Positions 33,158 through 41,366 of a stretch of 43,361 nt of DNA are shown piece by piece. This DNA is from XYB1-FULL-44-23 sp964502885. GTDB taxonomy: Bacteria; Patescibacteriota; Microgenomatia; CAZETR01; Amesbacteraceae. The notes beneath the pieces are model-generated. The model was not told the DNA's origin. It saw only the letters and a list, made by a program, of their open reading frames with translations, and did not search any database. The DNA lies in assembly GCA_964502885.1 (NCBI GenBank), contig CAZCXU010000008.1, forward strand, positions 1-43,361. Reading direction: 5' to 3'. A program made the translations under genes and the position numbers. The first letter of the stretch is position 1, and each line of letters starts with the position of its first letter.

Positions 33158-34291
33158 CTACACTAAATTATTTTTTCTCACTTTTTCCGCATATTCAAGA
33201 AACTTATCGGTCATCACTCGCCAGTCAAACGCCCTCGATCTTTGGACTTCCCACTCAGACAATTGTGCCCTCAGATCAGCCTTTTCACACAACTCGTCCA
33301 GAGCTTGGGCCAATTTTGCAGTTGATCCTACGGGTACCAAACCCTTACCCCACGGATAACCGCCCAGGGTATACCTATACCCCGGATTGGCATAAGCCAC
33401 TATCGGGGTTCCTGCTGCCATTGCCTCCAAAAGCACCAACCCCAAACTCTCCCCCCCTGTTGACGGTGCACAATAAATATCCGCGGCTTTAAAATAACCC
33501 GGCAGATCAGCATCCCCCACCCGTCCAACAAATCGCACCCTGCCCCCCAGCTTCAGCTTATGCACCAAATTCCACGATTCATCCAATTGCGGCCCATTCC
33601 CCACCACCCACAATCTCACATTTTTATATTTCATCTTCCCCACAGCCTCTACCAGCTCCAATATCCCCTTGCGCGCATCCAACCTGCCTACAAACAGTAT
33701 TTTTATCTTGTCGGCATCTCCCAGATCCGCAGCAGCGCTTTCAGAATACTTATTTGTATCGACTCCTCCGCTGATTATTACCCCGGACCTCCCCATCACT
33801 TTTCGCCACACCGTTTTTGCGGAAGTTGAAATTGCAATTGATCCCGATAATTTTGATTTCAGCCAGTCCTGCACCGGTTCGATCACAAAATTCGCTGGGA
33901 ATTTCCATGGATTGATTACCGTTGTCGAATGAAACCAACCGATTTTCTTACTTCCGGGAAAATTCATCACTTCCCAATTCAAAAATGGCACAATTGGTTC
34001 ATGGATCACTATCGAATCAAATTTCTGCTTTCGTAAAAAGCTTCCTGTTTCTTTGCCAGTGGCCAAACTGCCAAAGTTAAAACTCGCCATTGCCCCATTC
34101 CACTCCAGGGGAGTTGCCTTACCAAAATAAGCCGTATTTGGGATATTCACCCGTCTTTCCGGTTGCACCGAAATAATGGTGACCTTTACACCACGAGAAA
34201 GCATTTGTCTGTGCATCTCCAGCACAATATTCTGCACACCGCCGGAGAGGGACAAATCGTAAGGACAAACCACCGCCAATTTCAAAGCCAT
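33158..34291 (-). CDS. GT4 glycosyltransferase, PimA-like
   Basis: This 377-residue cytoplasmic, GT-B fold enzyme is probably bound to the inner face of the membrane. The N-terminal acceptor side has VVCPYDLSLSGGVQNIVLEM (the Gly-rich loop). The C-terminal donor side has ILFVGRLDARKGILELVEA and STGGESLGLVLLEAMAAGTPIVA (the GT4 E-x7-E motif). Close relatives transfer mannose from GDP-mannose to phosphatidylinositol, but other donors are possible. The gene is driven by the 39-bp promoter element at 34304-34342 that is repeated at the exonuclease gene. Confidence 0.9.
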   Translation of the reverse strand: MALKLAVVCPYDLSLSGGVQNIVLEMHRQMLSRGVKVTIISVQPERRVNIPNTAYFGKATPLEWNGAMASFNFGSLATGKETGSFLRKQKFDSIVIHEPIVPFLNWEVMNFPGSKKIGWFHSTTVINPWKFPANFVIEPVQDWLKSKLSGSIAISTSAKTVWRKVMGRSGVIISGGVDTNKYSESAAADLGDADKIKILFVGRLDARKGILELVEAVGKMKYKNVRLWVVGNGPQLDESWNLVHKLKLGGRVRFVGRVGDADLPGYFKAADIYCAPSTGGESLGLVLLEAMAAGTPIVAYANPGYRYTLGGYPWGKGLVPVGSTAKLAQALDELCEKADLRAQLSEWEVQRSRAFDWRVMTDKFLEYAEKVRKNNLV

Positions 34292-34303
34292 ACCCTCACC
34301 GGT

Positions 34304-34342
34304 ATTTTATAGTCATAAAACTCGAGTTTGCAACTTTTAACG
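34304..34342 (-). promoter_or_regulatory. Repeated promoter/operator element, copy 1
   Basis: The minus strand holds -35 TTGCAA, an 18-nt spacer and -10 TAAAAT. The perfect palindrome AAACTCGAGTTT (34318-34329) lies in the spacer. The 39 bp match 39488-39526 at 37 positions. The element precedes the PimA-like gene by 12 nt. Confidence 0.65.
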
Positions 34343-34382
34343 AGAGTTTTTGGATATATGCCCGACTGGATTTGCTTGCAAA

Positions 34383-35387
34383 TCACAGTAAGTTGGGTAT
34401 AACCCTCCCTTTGCGCACTAGTCTATGCAAATCCCACATGAACTCATTATCTCTAGCAATAGACCCTGAAGTAGACAGCTTTTCCATACCGGAAATTTCC
34501 AAAGATCTTATCTTTCCCTTTTCCGCTGCTCTCTTCATTATCCCCGCCAGAACCACACACCCCAATTCCCCAAGCCCGGACCCCACATACGCCTCACCCT
34601 GTTCTTCCGGCATCCGGTGGTATTCAATTGCCGCTATCTCTCGTCTTTTCTTTCCTGTAATCATTTCCTGTATGGCCACCAAGGCGTTTTCAGCATCAAT
34701 GTGAGCAGGAACTATCAGCTCCGTTGACCCATCAGCGTTTTTAATTTCATAAATTACTCCATGTGTCCGTGAATTAGTCCACCGACCCCACGGAAGCCAC
34801 ATAGGAACTCTGGGAAACATTTTATCCAGATAATAATGGTCAGCCTCCTCGTCCAAAATCCCTGCTCCCACAATTTCAGATAAGTTCCAATTGTCCCGCA
34901 CCCACCTGCCCCCGTTTTCTCCCTTGTGTTCAGAAAAAAACGGCCTGATGTTGCAGTCAAAGCTTGTCAGAATGTTATAAAAACACCCCAACCCAAGCCC
35001 CGTGATTCGCATTACATTCCGACAGTTCACTTCAGTTGCCAATTCATTAAGCGCCAATGCCTGATACACATGCCGGCTTCTTTCATTAATCTTGCCTCGT
35101 TTGGCATCACGCAACACCAACTCTCTATCCTCAATCACAATTTTTACATCACCATCCTGTTGCTTTTCCTGATGCCTGTTTCTTTTTATCCGCACGATGT
35201 CAGAAGGAATTCTCATAAAATTTTTTGAGGCTCTCCTTATCATTCCCAATAAATTTTTTCTAAATACCGGAGGTTCATCTCCAAAAATGTTTGCCCATTC
35301 ACTACGATATCTTTTACTTGCCGCAGCAAACTCATCTCGCCAGTCCTTGGGGGTCAACTTGACTGTCGGTCTGAAATTATTCTTCAC
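34383..35387 (-). CDS. Hypothetical protein, unrecognised
   Basis: This 334-residue soluble protein has a basic N-terminus (RIKRNRHQEKQQ). A middle part has Trp-rich turns (FPRVPMWLPWGRWTNSRTHG), and a strand-rich region IYEIKNADGSTELIVPAHI follows. No motif is recognised. Its GTG start overlaps the end of the upstream GT4 gene by 11 bp in another frame (GTGAAGAATAA), so it is translationally coupled to that glycosyltransferase and probably acts in the same envelope glycan pathway. That role is inference from position only. Confidence 0.65.
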   Translation of the reverse strand: MKNNFRPTVKLTPKDWRDEFAAASKRYRSEWANIFGDEPPVFRKNLLGMIRRASKNFMRIPSDIVRIKRNRHQEKQQDGDVKIVIEDRELVLRDAKRGKINERSRHVYQALALNELATEVNCRNVMRITGLGLGCFYNILTSFDCNIRPFFSEHKGENGGRWVRDNWNLSEIVGAGILDEEADHYYLDKMFPRVPMWLPWGRWTNSRTHGVIYEIKNADGSTELIVPAHIDAENALVAIQEMITGKKRREIAAIEYHRMPEEQGEAYVGSGLGELGCVVLAGIMKRAAEKGKIRSLEISGMEKLSTSGSIARDNEFMWDLHRLVRKGRVIPNLL

Positions 35388-36498
35388 TTCTCATTACTTT
35401 TTCAATAATTCTCTTTATCCCGGAAATAAACCTCTCTTCAGAAAAATTCCGCGAGTTGGCCATCAAAACCTTTTTATCCCACTTCATTTTATCAAACTTC
35501 ACAACAGTTCCACCTATAGCGTCGACCGTCAGCGTATCAAAAAAGATTCCTGTTTTATTTTCTACCACTGCCTCCAGATAACCACCGTTTCTGTATGCAA
35601 TTACCGGCGTCCCGTATGCTTGCGGTTCGACAGCCGTCATTCCAAAATCAGCATCTCTTTCCAACGCCAGAAAAGCTTTTGCCCCGGACAGTAATCCCAC
35701 CTTCTTTGCCGTATCCACTTCACCCAAATACTCTACCGTATTTCCTCTAATCTTCTTCACAATCTCCTCTCCACTTTCTCCCACTGCCCGCCCCGCAACC
35801 TTCAGTTTAAATCCATATTTGTTCGCCGCCTCAACCGCCAACTCAATATTCTTACTTCCGATGATTCTGGAAATTATCAGAAAATAATCCCCTTTACCTT
35901 CCTTGGTAAATTCTTTCTTCATGCTTACTTCAATTGGCGGATAGACCACCTCCGAATCCCGCCTGTAAAACTTCTCTATTCGCCTGGCCACATTTCTCGA
36001 ATTGGCGATAAACAAGTGCGGCCGCTGCGCGAATTTAAAATCCACCATTCGTAGTATATGGTTAGCCAGATGAGAAAACGGTTTCCAATACCATTTGTAT
36101 CTGGCCTTAGTCGCCGTGTCATAACCATATAGAAATCTGGGCGGTGTATGGCAATAAGTAACCAGTTTGGTTTTTGCTCCTATCTTCACACCGTTAGGAA
36201 AATACCCCCCGGTCTGCGAAACAATCACCAAATCATAATTAGACAAGTCCATCTTCGTAAAAAACCACGGCGATAGTATGGTGTAATAGCTCAGCATTGC
36301 CGGCAAACCTGGCAGCCATCGTCCCCAGCTTTCATAAATTTTCCAATCCCGCAATTTTGATGCCAGCCTTCCCCAAAATTCTGGAAACTTATATGCCGTG
36401 TACACATCTGCCTCCGGATAAATATTTTTCAGAGCCAAAAGTACCTCCTCCGCTCCTCCCGGATCTTTAAGATAATCATGCACCAGAGCCACCCTCAT
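35377..36498 (-). CDS. GT4 glycosyltransferase
   Basis: In this 373-residue GT-B fold protein the N-terminus VHDYLKDPGGAEEVLLAL is the Gly-rich acceptor loop, and VTYCHTPPRFLYGYD is typical of WbaZ/mannosyltransferase-like GT4 enzymes. The C-terminal YFLIISRIIGSKNIELAVEA and ERDADFGMTAVEPQAYGTPVIAYRNGG hold the nucleotide-sugar site, with Glu-x7-Glu. It probably adds a hexose to a lipid-linked glycan. The start is firm: TTGGTA-17-TATAAT ends 6 nt before ATG. Confidence 0.9.
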   Translation of the reverse strand: MRVALVHDYLKDPGGAEEVLLALKNIYPEADVYTAYKFPEFWGRLASKLRDWKIYESWGRWLPGLPAMLSYYTILSPWFFTKMDLSNYDLVIVSQTGGYFPNGVKIGAKTKLVTYCHTPPRFLYGYDTATKARYKWYWKPFSHLANHILRMVDFKFAQRPHLFIANSRNVARRIEKFYRRDSEVVYPPIEVSMKKEFTKEGKGDYFLIISRIIGSKNIELAVEAANKYGFKLKVAGRAVGESGEEIVKKIRGNTVEYLGEVDTAKKVGLLSGAKAFLALERDADFGMTAVEPQAYGTPVIAYRNGGYLEAVVENKTGIFFDTLTVDAIGGTVVKFDKMKWDKKVLMANSRNFSEERFISGIKRIIEKVMRSEE

Positions 36499-36504
36499 GT
36501 CGTT

Positions 36505-36533
36505 ATTATAGCGAGCACAAAAGGATATACCAA
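36505..36533 (-). promoter_or_regulatory. Promoter TTGGTA-17-TATAAT, leaderless
   Basis: The -35 box TTGGTA (36533 to 36528), a 17-nt spacer and a perfect TATAAT (36510 to 36505) are followed 6 nt later by ATG 36498. The spacer and -10 are copied imperfectly about 70 bp upstream in the palindromic repeats. Confidence 0.7.
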
Positions 36534-36777
36534 TTTTGTGTGAGATATATAGTCACCTTCTGTCTTGCTGTGACTTTATAGCTAGCACAAAACTAAATGT
36601 CAGATTTTGTGTGAGATATATAGTCATTTTNNNNNNNNNNNNNNNNNNNNNNNNNNNNNNNNNNNNNNNNNNNNNNNNNNNNNNNNNNNNNNNNNNNNNN
36701 NNNNNNNNNNNNNNNNNNNNNNNNNNNNNNAGCACAAAACTAAATGTCAGATTTTGTGTGAGATATATAGTCATTTT
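36511..36777. repeat. Imperfect palindromic repeats with a 100-N gap
   Basis: The segment TTTTGTGTGAGATATATAGTCA occurs at 36534, 36605 and 36752. Each is preceded by an opposite arm containing AGCACAAAA, so each unit is an imperfect palindrome of about 22-bp arms. Ns at 36631-36730 are flanked by an identical 47 bp (36584-36630 and 36731-36777), a suffix-prefix contig overlap. If merged, two units remain and the intergenic region shrinks to about 156 bp. The arms read as promoter-like TATAAA/TATAAT on the minus strand. I see no gene here. Confidence 0.7.
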
Positions 36778-36801
36778 GATTTACAATGGCTATATAGTCA
36801 G

Positions 36802-38607
36802 TTAAAACAATATTTTTCCATTTGTGGGGCATTTCTTTATCGGTTGGGTCGCAAACCCCATTAATCTCACCTCGCCCATAGGATCCGATATTTCAAATTT
36901 CTGTTCCAACATATGGTCCTTCACTTGTTGCGGGGAAATAGCCAGCTTATCACCCACCAAAACTACCTTCCGACACTCATCCCGCTTCCAGTCTATTCCT
37001 TCAAATTGGGTTTTTTCTGTATTTGCATTGTAAAAAAGCATCAGCATATAGCTTCTGGGGTTACGAGTAGAGTCAATCAACCACTCATTCTGTGTATCCT
37101 CTGCCCTTAATTTTGCCAACTGTTTGTATTCGTAATTCCAGGCAGCGGCATTAAACTTCGGCAGCATCACAAAATATCCCCGCCACAACAAAATCAGACA
37201 ATAAAAAAACAATCCGGCCAGCCCAACCGTTCTTATTTTTTCATTCCACCCCCCGACACATCTCTCAATTCCCACAGCCAAAATTATTCCCAAAGGTGCC
37301 AGCATCGGCAAAGCCCTCTGCACAGAAATAAACACCCCGGAAAAAGCCGCCGGGACAATGCTTACTATCAACCAAATTAGTACAAACTTACTTTGTCTGA
37401 ATCGGTAAGACCTCAGAAGAGTCAAAAACCCCACGCCCGCCGGCACGACCATCCACCAATACATGAGCCCCAACCCCGGAATCTGGTGTTGCAGATCAAT
37501 GTCCTGATTCTGCAAAAACAAAGTGATTGGCGAAAAATAGCCAGCCAGCTGATTTACGAATTGTCCGAATATCTTTGCCGGATTATCAGCAAGAGCTGAA
37601 TTTTTCACCCAAAACTCCGCAGTTGTGGCCAGCAGTATATTTGGCAGCTGGCTCACCACCAGGACCACAGAGGTCTTTAATGTTTCTGTTCTGTTCTTCA
37701 AAATACCCCGCACACTCCATCCCAAACCCATCACCAAAAACGGCAGCAGATATCTATGTACATGAGCCGCATACGACGACAGCGACAATGCTATCACCGC
37801 CCATTTCAGGTATACATATTTTCCCTCAGCTGCCCTGTACCAGAAATACATTCCTATAAAGTACAGCGCGAACCCAAACATCACTTCATACCCCAATCTG
37901 GCATTAAAAACTGTCCATGGCAGAATGGAAAAAAATGCCGTCCCCCAAAATCTCCCCCACCCAGTCAAAAGAATCCTTTTCAAAATCGCCCACATCACCA
38001 GTACAGAAACTACTCCCGCAAATACACTGATACTCCGAATAACTTCAGACCCCAAACCAAAAACTTTTATCAAAGGAACCAGCAGATACACTACTAATCC
38101 CGGTGTATAAGCTCCAAAAAACTTAAAAAGCACAGGCATTACAACCCCATATTCATCCCTACCGGTCACAAGCAACTGGCTTGCGTTATACCCCACAGTT
38201 GCCTCATCTACATATACCCCGTTTGGGACATCTCCCAACCTCCAGACATACAAGATTACGGCAGCCGCAACGACCAATGCAAGTTTGGTTCCCCAATATC
38301 TCATTTCCCTCTCCGATTTCGGTTTTTTCGAATACACATATACAGCCAATACAACCCCTGCCAAAACCCAAGACTCGCTGTATATCTCATTTCTTATTCG
38401 CTGCCAGACCGGACTCTCTACATAAGTTTCCAGATAATACCCCCACTTTACCGTCCACACTGGATATGCCGACAATCTCAACCACTGTTCGTGCTTCTCC
38501 AAAGATGGGTGTCCTTTTGAAATCCCCCCAGCTCCGATTACTGCGATAATTGCCAACAGGGCAACTCCCAATCCCGCCTTAATCAAAAAGCTTGACCTGA
38601 TTTTCAT
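36802..38607 (-). CDS. Large polytopic glycosyltransferase (GT83/PMT-like)
   Basis: This 601-residue protein has about 11-13 membrane segments. After the second, the external loop WRLGDVPNGVYVDEATVGYNASQLLVTGRDEYG contains the acidic DEA motif typical of dolichyl- or undecaprenyl-phosphate-dependent glycosyltransferases, and a later loop FNARLGYEVMFG fits the family. The C-terminal 100 residues form a soluble external domain. Substrates are unknown. The ATG at 38607 has a strong Shine-Dalgarno AAGGAGAG directly upstream and overlaps the exonuclease end by 29 bp, so the two are coupled in one operon. Confidence 0.8.
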   Translation of the reverse strand: MKIRSSFLIKAGLGVALLAIIAVIGAGGISKGHPSLEKHEQWLRLSAYPVWTVKWGYYLETYVESPVWQRIRNEIYSESWVLAGVVLAVYVYSKKPKSEREMRYWGTKLALVVAAAVILYVWRLGDVPNGVYVDEATVGYNASQLLVTGRDEYGVVMPVLFKFFGAYTPGLVVYLLVPLIKVFGLGSEVIRSISVFAGVVSVLVMWAILKRILLTGWGRFWGTAFFSILPWTVFNARLGYEVMFGFALYFIGMYFWYRAAEGKYVYLKWAVIALSLSSYAAHVHRYLLPFLVMGLGWSVRGILKNRTETLKTSVVLVVSQLPNILLATTAEFWVKNSALADNPAKIFGQFVNQLAGYFSPITLFLQNQDIDLQHQIPGLGLMYWWMVVPAGVGFLTLLRSYRFRQSKFVLIWLIVSIVPAAFSGVFISVQRALPMLAPLGIILAVGIERCVGGWNEKIRTVGLAGLFFYCLILLWRGYFVMLPKFNAAAWNYEYKQLAKLRAEDTQNEWLIDSTRNPRSYMLMLFYNANTEKTQFEGIDWKRDECRKVVLVGDKLAISPQQVKDHMLEQKFEISDPMGEVRLMGFATQPIKKCPTNGKILF

Positions 38608-39481
38608 CTCTCTCCTTATAATCCCCCCCCATCCTCACAATTAGACTCTTGTAACCCAGCTCCCTCAAAACCTCCACGATTTTCTCCCTGTCCGGCAAAT
38701 TACTAACTTCTTCATTCCAGGTTATTGGTACATCTCGGCGAATAGTGGCCAGTTGCTGCGACAATTTTCCCCCCTCATATCCATTCACCAATTTTTCCCT
38801 AACTTTTTCCGAAATCTGACCCAGCTTTTCATAAACACCATCAAAGCTTCCGCACGTTTCCAAAAGACTGACCGCAGTTTTTGGTCCTATCCCAACCACA
38901 CCAGGATAATTATCACTACTATCTCCCACCAAGCCCTTATAATCCACTACCAGCTCGGGCCCAATTCCCAGTTTTTCTCTCACCCTAATACGATCGATTA
39001 GAAGTCCATCCGAAAGACCTTTCTGTGGCATATATAAATACACCTGGTCATCTACCAGCTGCATCAGATCTTTATCTCCCGTAATTATCACCACCTCAAA
39101 TCCCGCCTTCTCCGCCTGCAGCGATACCGTGCCCAACACATCATCCGCCTCAAAACCGGGTACAAAAAATACCGGTACATTCATTTTACCAAACACTATT
39201 TTAAGTTTTTCTACTTGCCCCCAGATGTCCTCAGATACCTGACGCTCTTTCTCCCTGTTTGTCTGATAACCCACATACAAGTTATGTCTGAAGGTCGGTT
39301 CCGGATTATCAAACGCAATCACCAAATGCGTTGGCTTCAGCTCTTCAAACGCGCGTAGTAGCATAGATAAGAACCCGTAAACACCAGCTGTCGCCTCACC
39401 GGACCTGTTTCTCCAATCTGGCATCGCATAATACGCCCGATGCAACACCGCATTTCCATCTACCAGCAATAACTTATCCAC
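38579..39481 (-). CDS. 5'-3' exonuclease (Pol I N-terminal-type, stand-alone)
   Basis: This 300-residue FEN-superfamily nuclease removes RNA primers and flaps. It shows LLLVDGNAVLHRAYYA, HLVIAFDNPEPTFRHNLYVGYQTNR, FEADDVLGT with the acidic cluster, VIITGDKDLMQLV, and the helix-hairpin-helix GLVGDSSDNYPGVVGIGPKTAV. There is no polymerase domain, so it works as a separate protein. The start is GTG, and TAAAAT ends 6 nt upstream within the 39-bp repeated promoter element. Confidence 0.93.
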   Translation of the reverse strand: MDKLLLVDGNAVLHRAYYAMPDWRNRSGEATAGVYGFLSMLLRAFEELKPTHLVIAFDNPEPTFRHNLYVGYQTNREKERQVSEDIWGQVEKLKIVFGKMNVPVFFVPGFEADDVLGTVSLQAEKAGFEVVIITGDKDLMQLVDDQVYLYMPQKGLSDGLLIDRIRVREKLGIGPELVVDYKGLVGDSSDNYPGVVGIGPKTAVSLLETCGSFDGVYEKLGQISEKVREKLVNGYEGGKLSQQLATIRRDVPITWNEEVSNLPDREKIVEVLRELGYKSLIVRMGGDYKERDENQVKLFD

Positions 39482-39487
39482 TAGCGA

Positions 39488-39526
39488 ATTTTATAGTCAC
39501 AAAACTCGTGTTTGCAACTTTTAACG
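39488..39526 (-). promoter_or_regulatory. Repeated promoter/operator element, copy 2
   Basis: 37 of 39 bp are identical to 34304-34342. -35 TTGCAA and -10 TAAAAT are separated by 18 nt, with the near-palindrome AAACACGAGTTT in the spacer. The GTG of the exonuclease follows 6 nt after the -10. Confidence 0.65.
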
Positions 39527-39555
39527 CTTCATGAAAAAAATCCAAGCCCAGGCCG

Positions 39556-40239
39556 TCACTTGGTCAGCTCATAAACCTTTACTTCCCACGGCAACATGCC
39601 AAACAGAGGAACCCTCTGCAATGTCTTCATTTCTGCATTTACCCCGATTTTTTTAAACAGATCCATCCAGTCACTTTCTCTTTTTTGCCCCGCTTCTCCC
39701 GCCCCGGGAACCCCCATATTTAAAATTGCATCCGCTCTGCGTACATATCCTTCCTTGTTAATGAATCCCCCAAAAACTTTCCCATCAATATTATCTTCAA
39801 TCACTACCACTTTCCCATTGGTCTTTGTGACCCGCAAGGCCTCACGAAGCATCCTTTCCTCCATTCCATTTGGTAGATGATGCAGCATCAAACAAGCCAA
39901 AACCACATCAAAACCCTTCTTTTCCCCCCCTGTCTCAAAAGGACACCTAAGACCATCTGCCACCACTCTGCTGTCTAATCCTCTCCTGTTACAACTCACC
40001 ACTTGATCTCGCAAGTCCAATGACACTATCTTTCCGGAACTCCCCTCCGATAACATCTTCCACATATCACCTTTCCCCGTTCCAATTTCAAGCAAACTCT
40101 CCCCCACCCCAATATTTATTCCGGACGCATCCAACAAAATTCTTGCCCTCTCTTCTCTGTTCTCTCTAAACCAGGGCATCCGATAAGCAGCCTCCAGACA
40201 CCCGCTTACGACACGCCTGGCGAAAACCTCGGTTCTCAC
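39556..40239 (-). CDS. Class I SAM-dependent methyltransferase
   Basis: In this 227-residue protein the Rossmann motifs are SLLEIGTGKGDMWKML (SAM-binding), VSLDLRD (the acidic residue for the ribose), FDVVLACLMLHHLP (motif IV) and ALRVTKTNGKVVVIED (motif VI). The type is Methyltransf_11/UbiE-like, and the substrate is unknown. The start is GTG with TAAAAT ending 6 nt upstream. It lies between the exonuclease and the divergent oxidoreductase-like gene. Confidence 0.88.
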   Translation of the reverse strand: MRTEVFARRVVSGCLEAAYRMPWFRENREERARILLDASGINIGVGESLLEIGTGKGDMWKMLSEGSSGKIVSLDLRDQVVSCNRRGLDSRVVADGLRCPFETGGEKKGFDVVLACLMLHHLPNGMEERMLREALRVTKTNGKVVVIEDNIDGKVFGGFINKEGYVRRADAILNMGVPGAGEAGQKRESDWMDLFKKIGVNAEMKTLQRVPLFGMLPWEVKVYELTK

Positions 40240-40292
40240 CGCCCGATTTTATCAAGCTATAGGACTCAAATCAACTTTAACCAAATTTAGTA

Positions 40293-40298
40293 TATACT
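40293..40298 (+). promoter_or_regulatory. -10 box TATACT
   Basis: TATACT ends 7 nt before the ATG at 40306. The -35 region is poor. It is divergent from the methyltransferase promoter (TAAAAT on the other strand). Confidence 0.5.
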
Positions 40299-40305
40299 TA
40301 ATCAC

Positions 40306-41346
40306 ATGTCCGCCCTCCACTTCACAGTGCTTGGCGCTGGGGAAGTAGTAGAAAAGTTTTGGTTGACCGCAGAAAGTCTCGGTCTGGTTATCATCGATCA
40401 TATTATCAGTCTGGAATCTCCCACAGAGTTCGCTTCCCGTTTTCCCAACCACATTCCCAGGTACCATCAATCCACCAGCCCCCAGGAAACCATCGAAATA
40501 GTTAAAACCCTGGGTGCTACACAAAACATTGCGCTTGTTTTTCCTGTCGGAAAGACCGAAATGGCAAAAATGCTTCTCTCACTTTCTCCAAATTATTTCA
40601 TTCGGATTTTTTGGGAAAAACCCTTTATCGATTCCCCTGGAGAGATTTCTGAGATTCAGCGTCTTATCCGTGATTACCCGAATCGGATTCACTTAACCAG
40701 CAAATATGCTCTCTCTCGTGCCGATATTCTCTATCCCTATCTACCAAAAGGCGAAATCCCCGAAAAGATTACCGCCGTACTTTTGGAAGGTTCTCCTTAT
40801 TTTCTCGCTTTGGAAAGCCGAAGAAAACCAAACTTCATGCGCATCGGACCGGAAGCGGACCTGGGCTTTCATCTGCTGGATATTATCAGTACCGTCTGTC
40901 GTACCTGTGTAAGTCCAATTACAGAAATTCGCTTCACCACATCAGATGTACAGGAACTCGAAGGCATCATCCCAAAGTTCCTCCCCCATATGGGATTTCA
41001 GGCCAAAATTACCCTCCACTTGGAAAACGAAAAATCAATTCCGGTATTTTTACAGGCCGGAAAATTCGATGGTGACACGCTCCGTTACATTCAGATTGAT
41101 TACAAAAACAATCTTACCTTTCGTCAGGAATACACCTACCCAATTGCAATTGATCCCGTAACAAAAACCGAAAACAACCAGAGTGTGGAACTGGCCAGAC
41201 ACAAAGAACGTCACCATTATTATGGACTGGAACTCACTGATGAACTCTTTACTCACCAGCTTCCGGCGGAACAATTTGCCAGGCTGTACCTGAACGAAAT
41301 CTGTCTCAAACTCAAAGCTGCCCGCCTCCAATCATCCACCGGCTAA
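40306..41346 (+). CDS. Gfo/Idh/MocA-like oxidoreductase
   Basis: In this 346-residue protein an N-terminal Rossmann fold starts with FTVLGAGEVVEKF, and the family EKP motif is present as FWEKPF (Glu104-Lys105-Pro106). The remaining two thirds form the alpha/beta substrate domain. The Gly-rich loop is slightly short (GAGEV), and the usual downstream catalytic His region reads GPEADLGFHLLDI, where His fits the canonical DxGxHxxD. Such enzymes oxidise or reduce sugars with NAD(P), which suits the glycosyltransferases nearby. The exact substrate is unknown. Confidence 0.82.
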   Translation: MSALHFTVLGAGEVVEKFWLTAESLGLVIIDHIISLESPTEFASRFPNHIPRYHQSTSPQETIEIVKTLGATQNIALVFPVGKTEMAKMLLSLSPNYFIRIFWEKPFIDSPGEISEIQRLIRDYPNRIHLTSKYALSRADILYPYLPKGEIPEKITAVLLEGSPYFLALESRRKPNFMRIGPEADLGFHLLDIISTVCRTCVSPITEIRFTTSDVQELEGIIPKFLPHMGFQAKITLHLENEKSIPVFLQAGKFDGDTLRYIQIDYKNNLTFRQEYTYPIAIDPVTKTENNQSVELARHKERHHYYGLELTDELFTHQLPAEQFARLYLNEICLKLKAARLQSSTG

Positions 41347-41366
41347 CTGGTTCACTTCAGAAACTT

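Noticed and set aside
36584..36777. Insertion sequence or transposon end
   Set aside because: No transposase and no target duplication. The 47-bp identity is a contig-end overlap across Ns.
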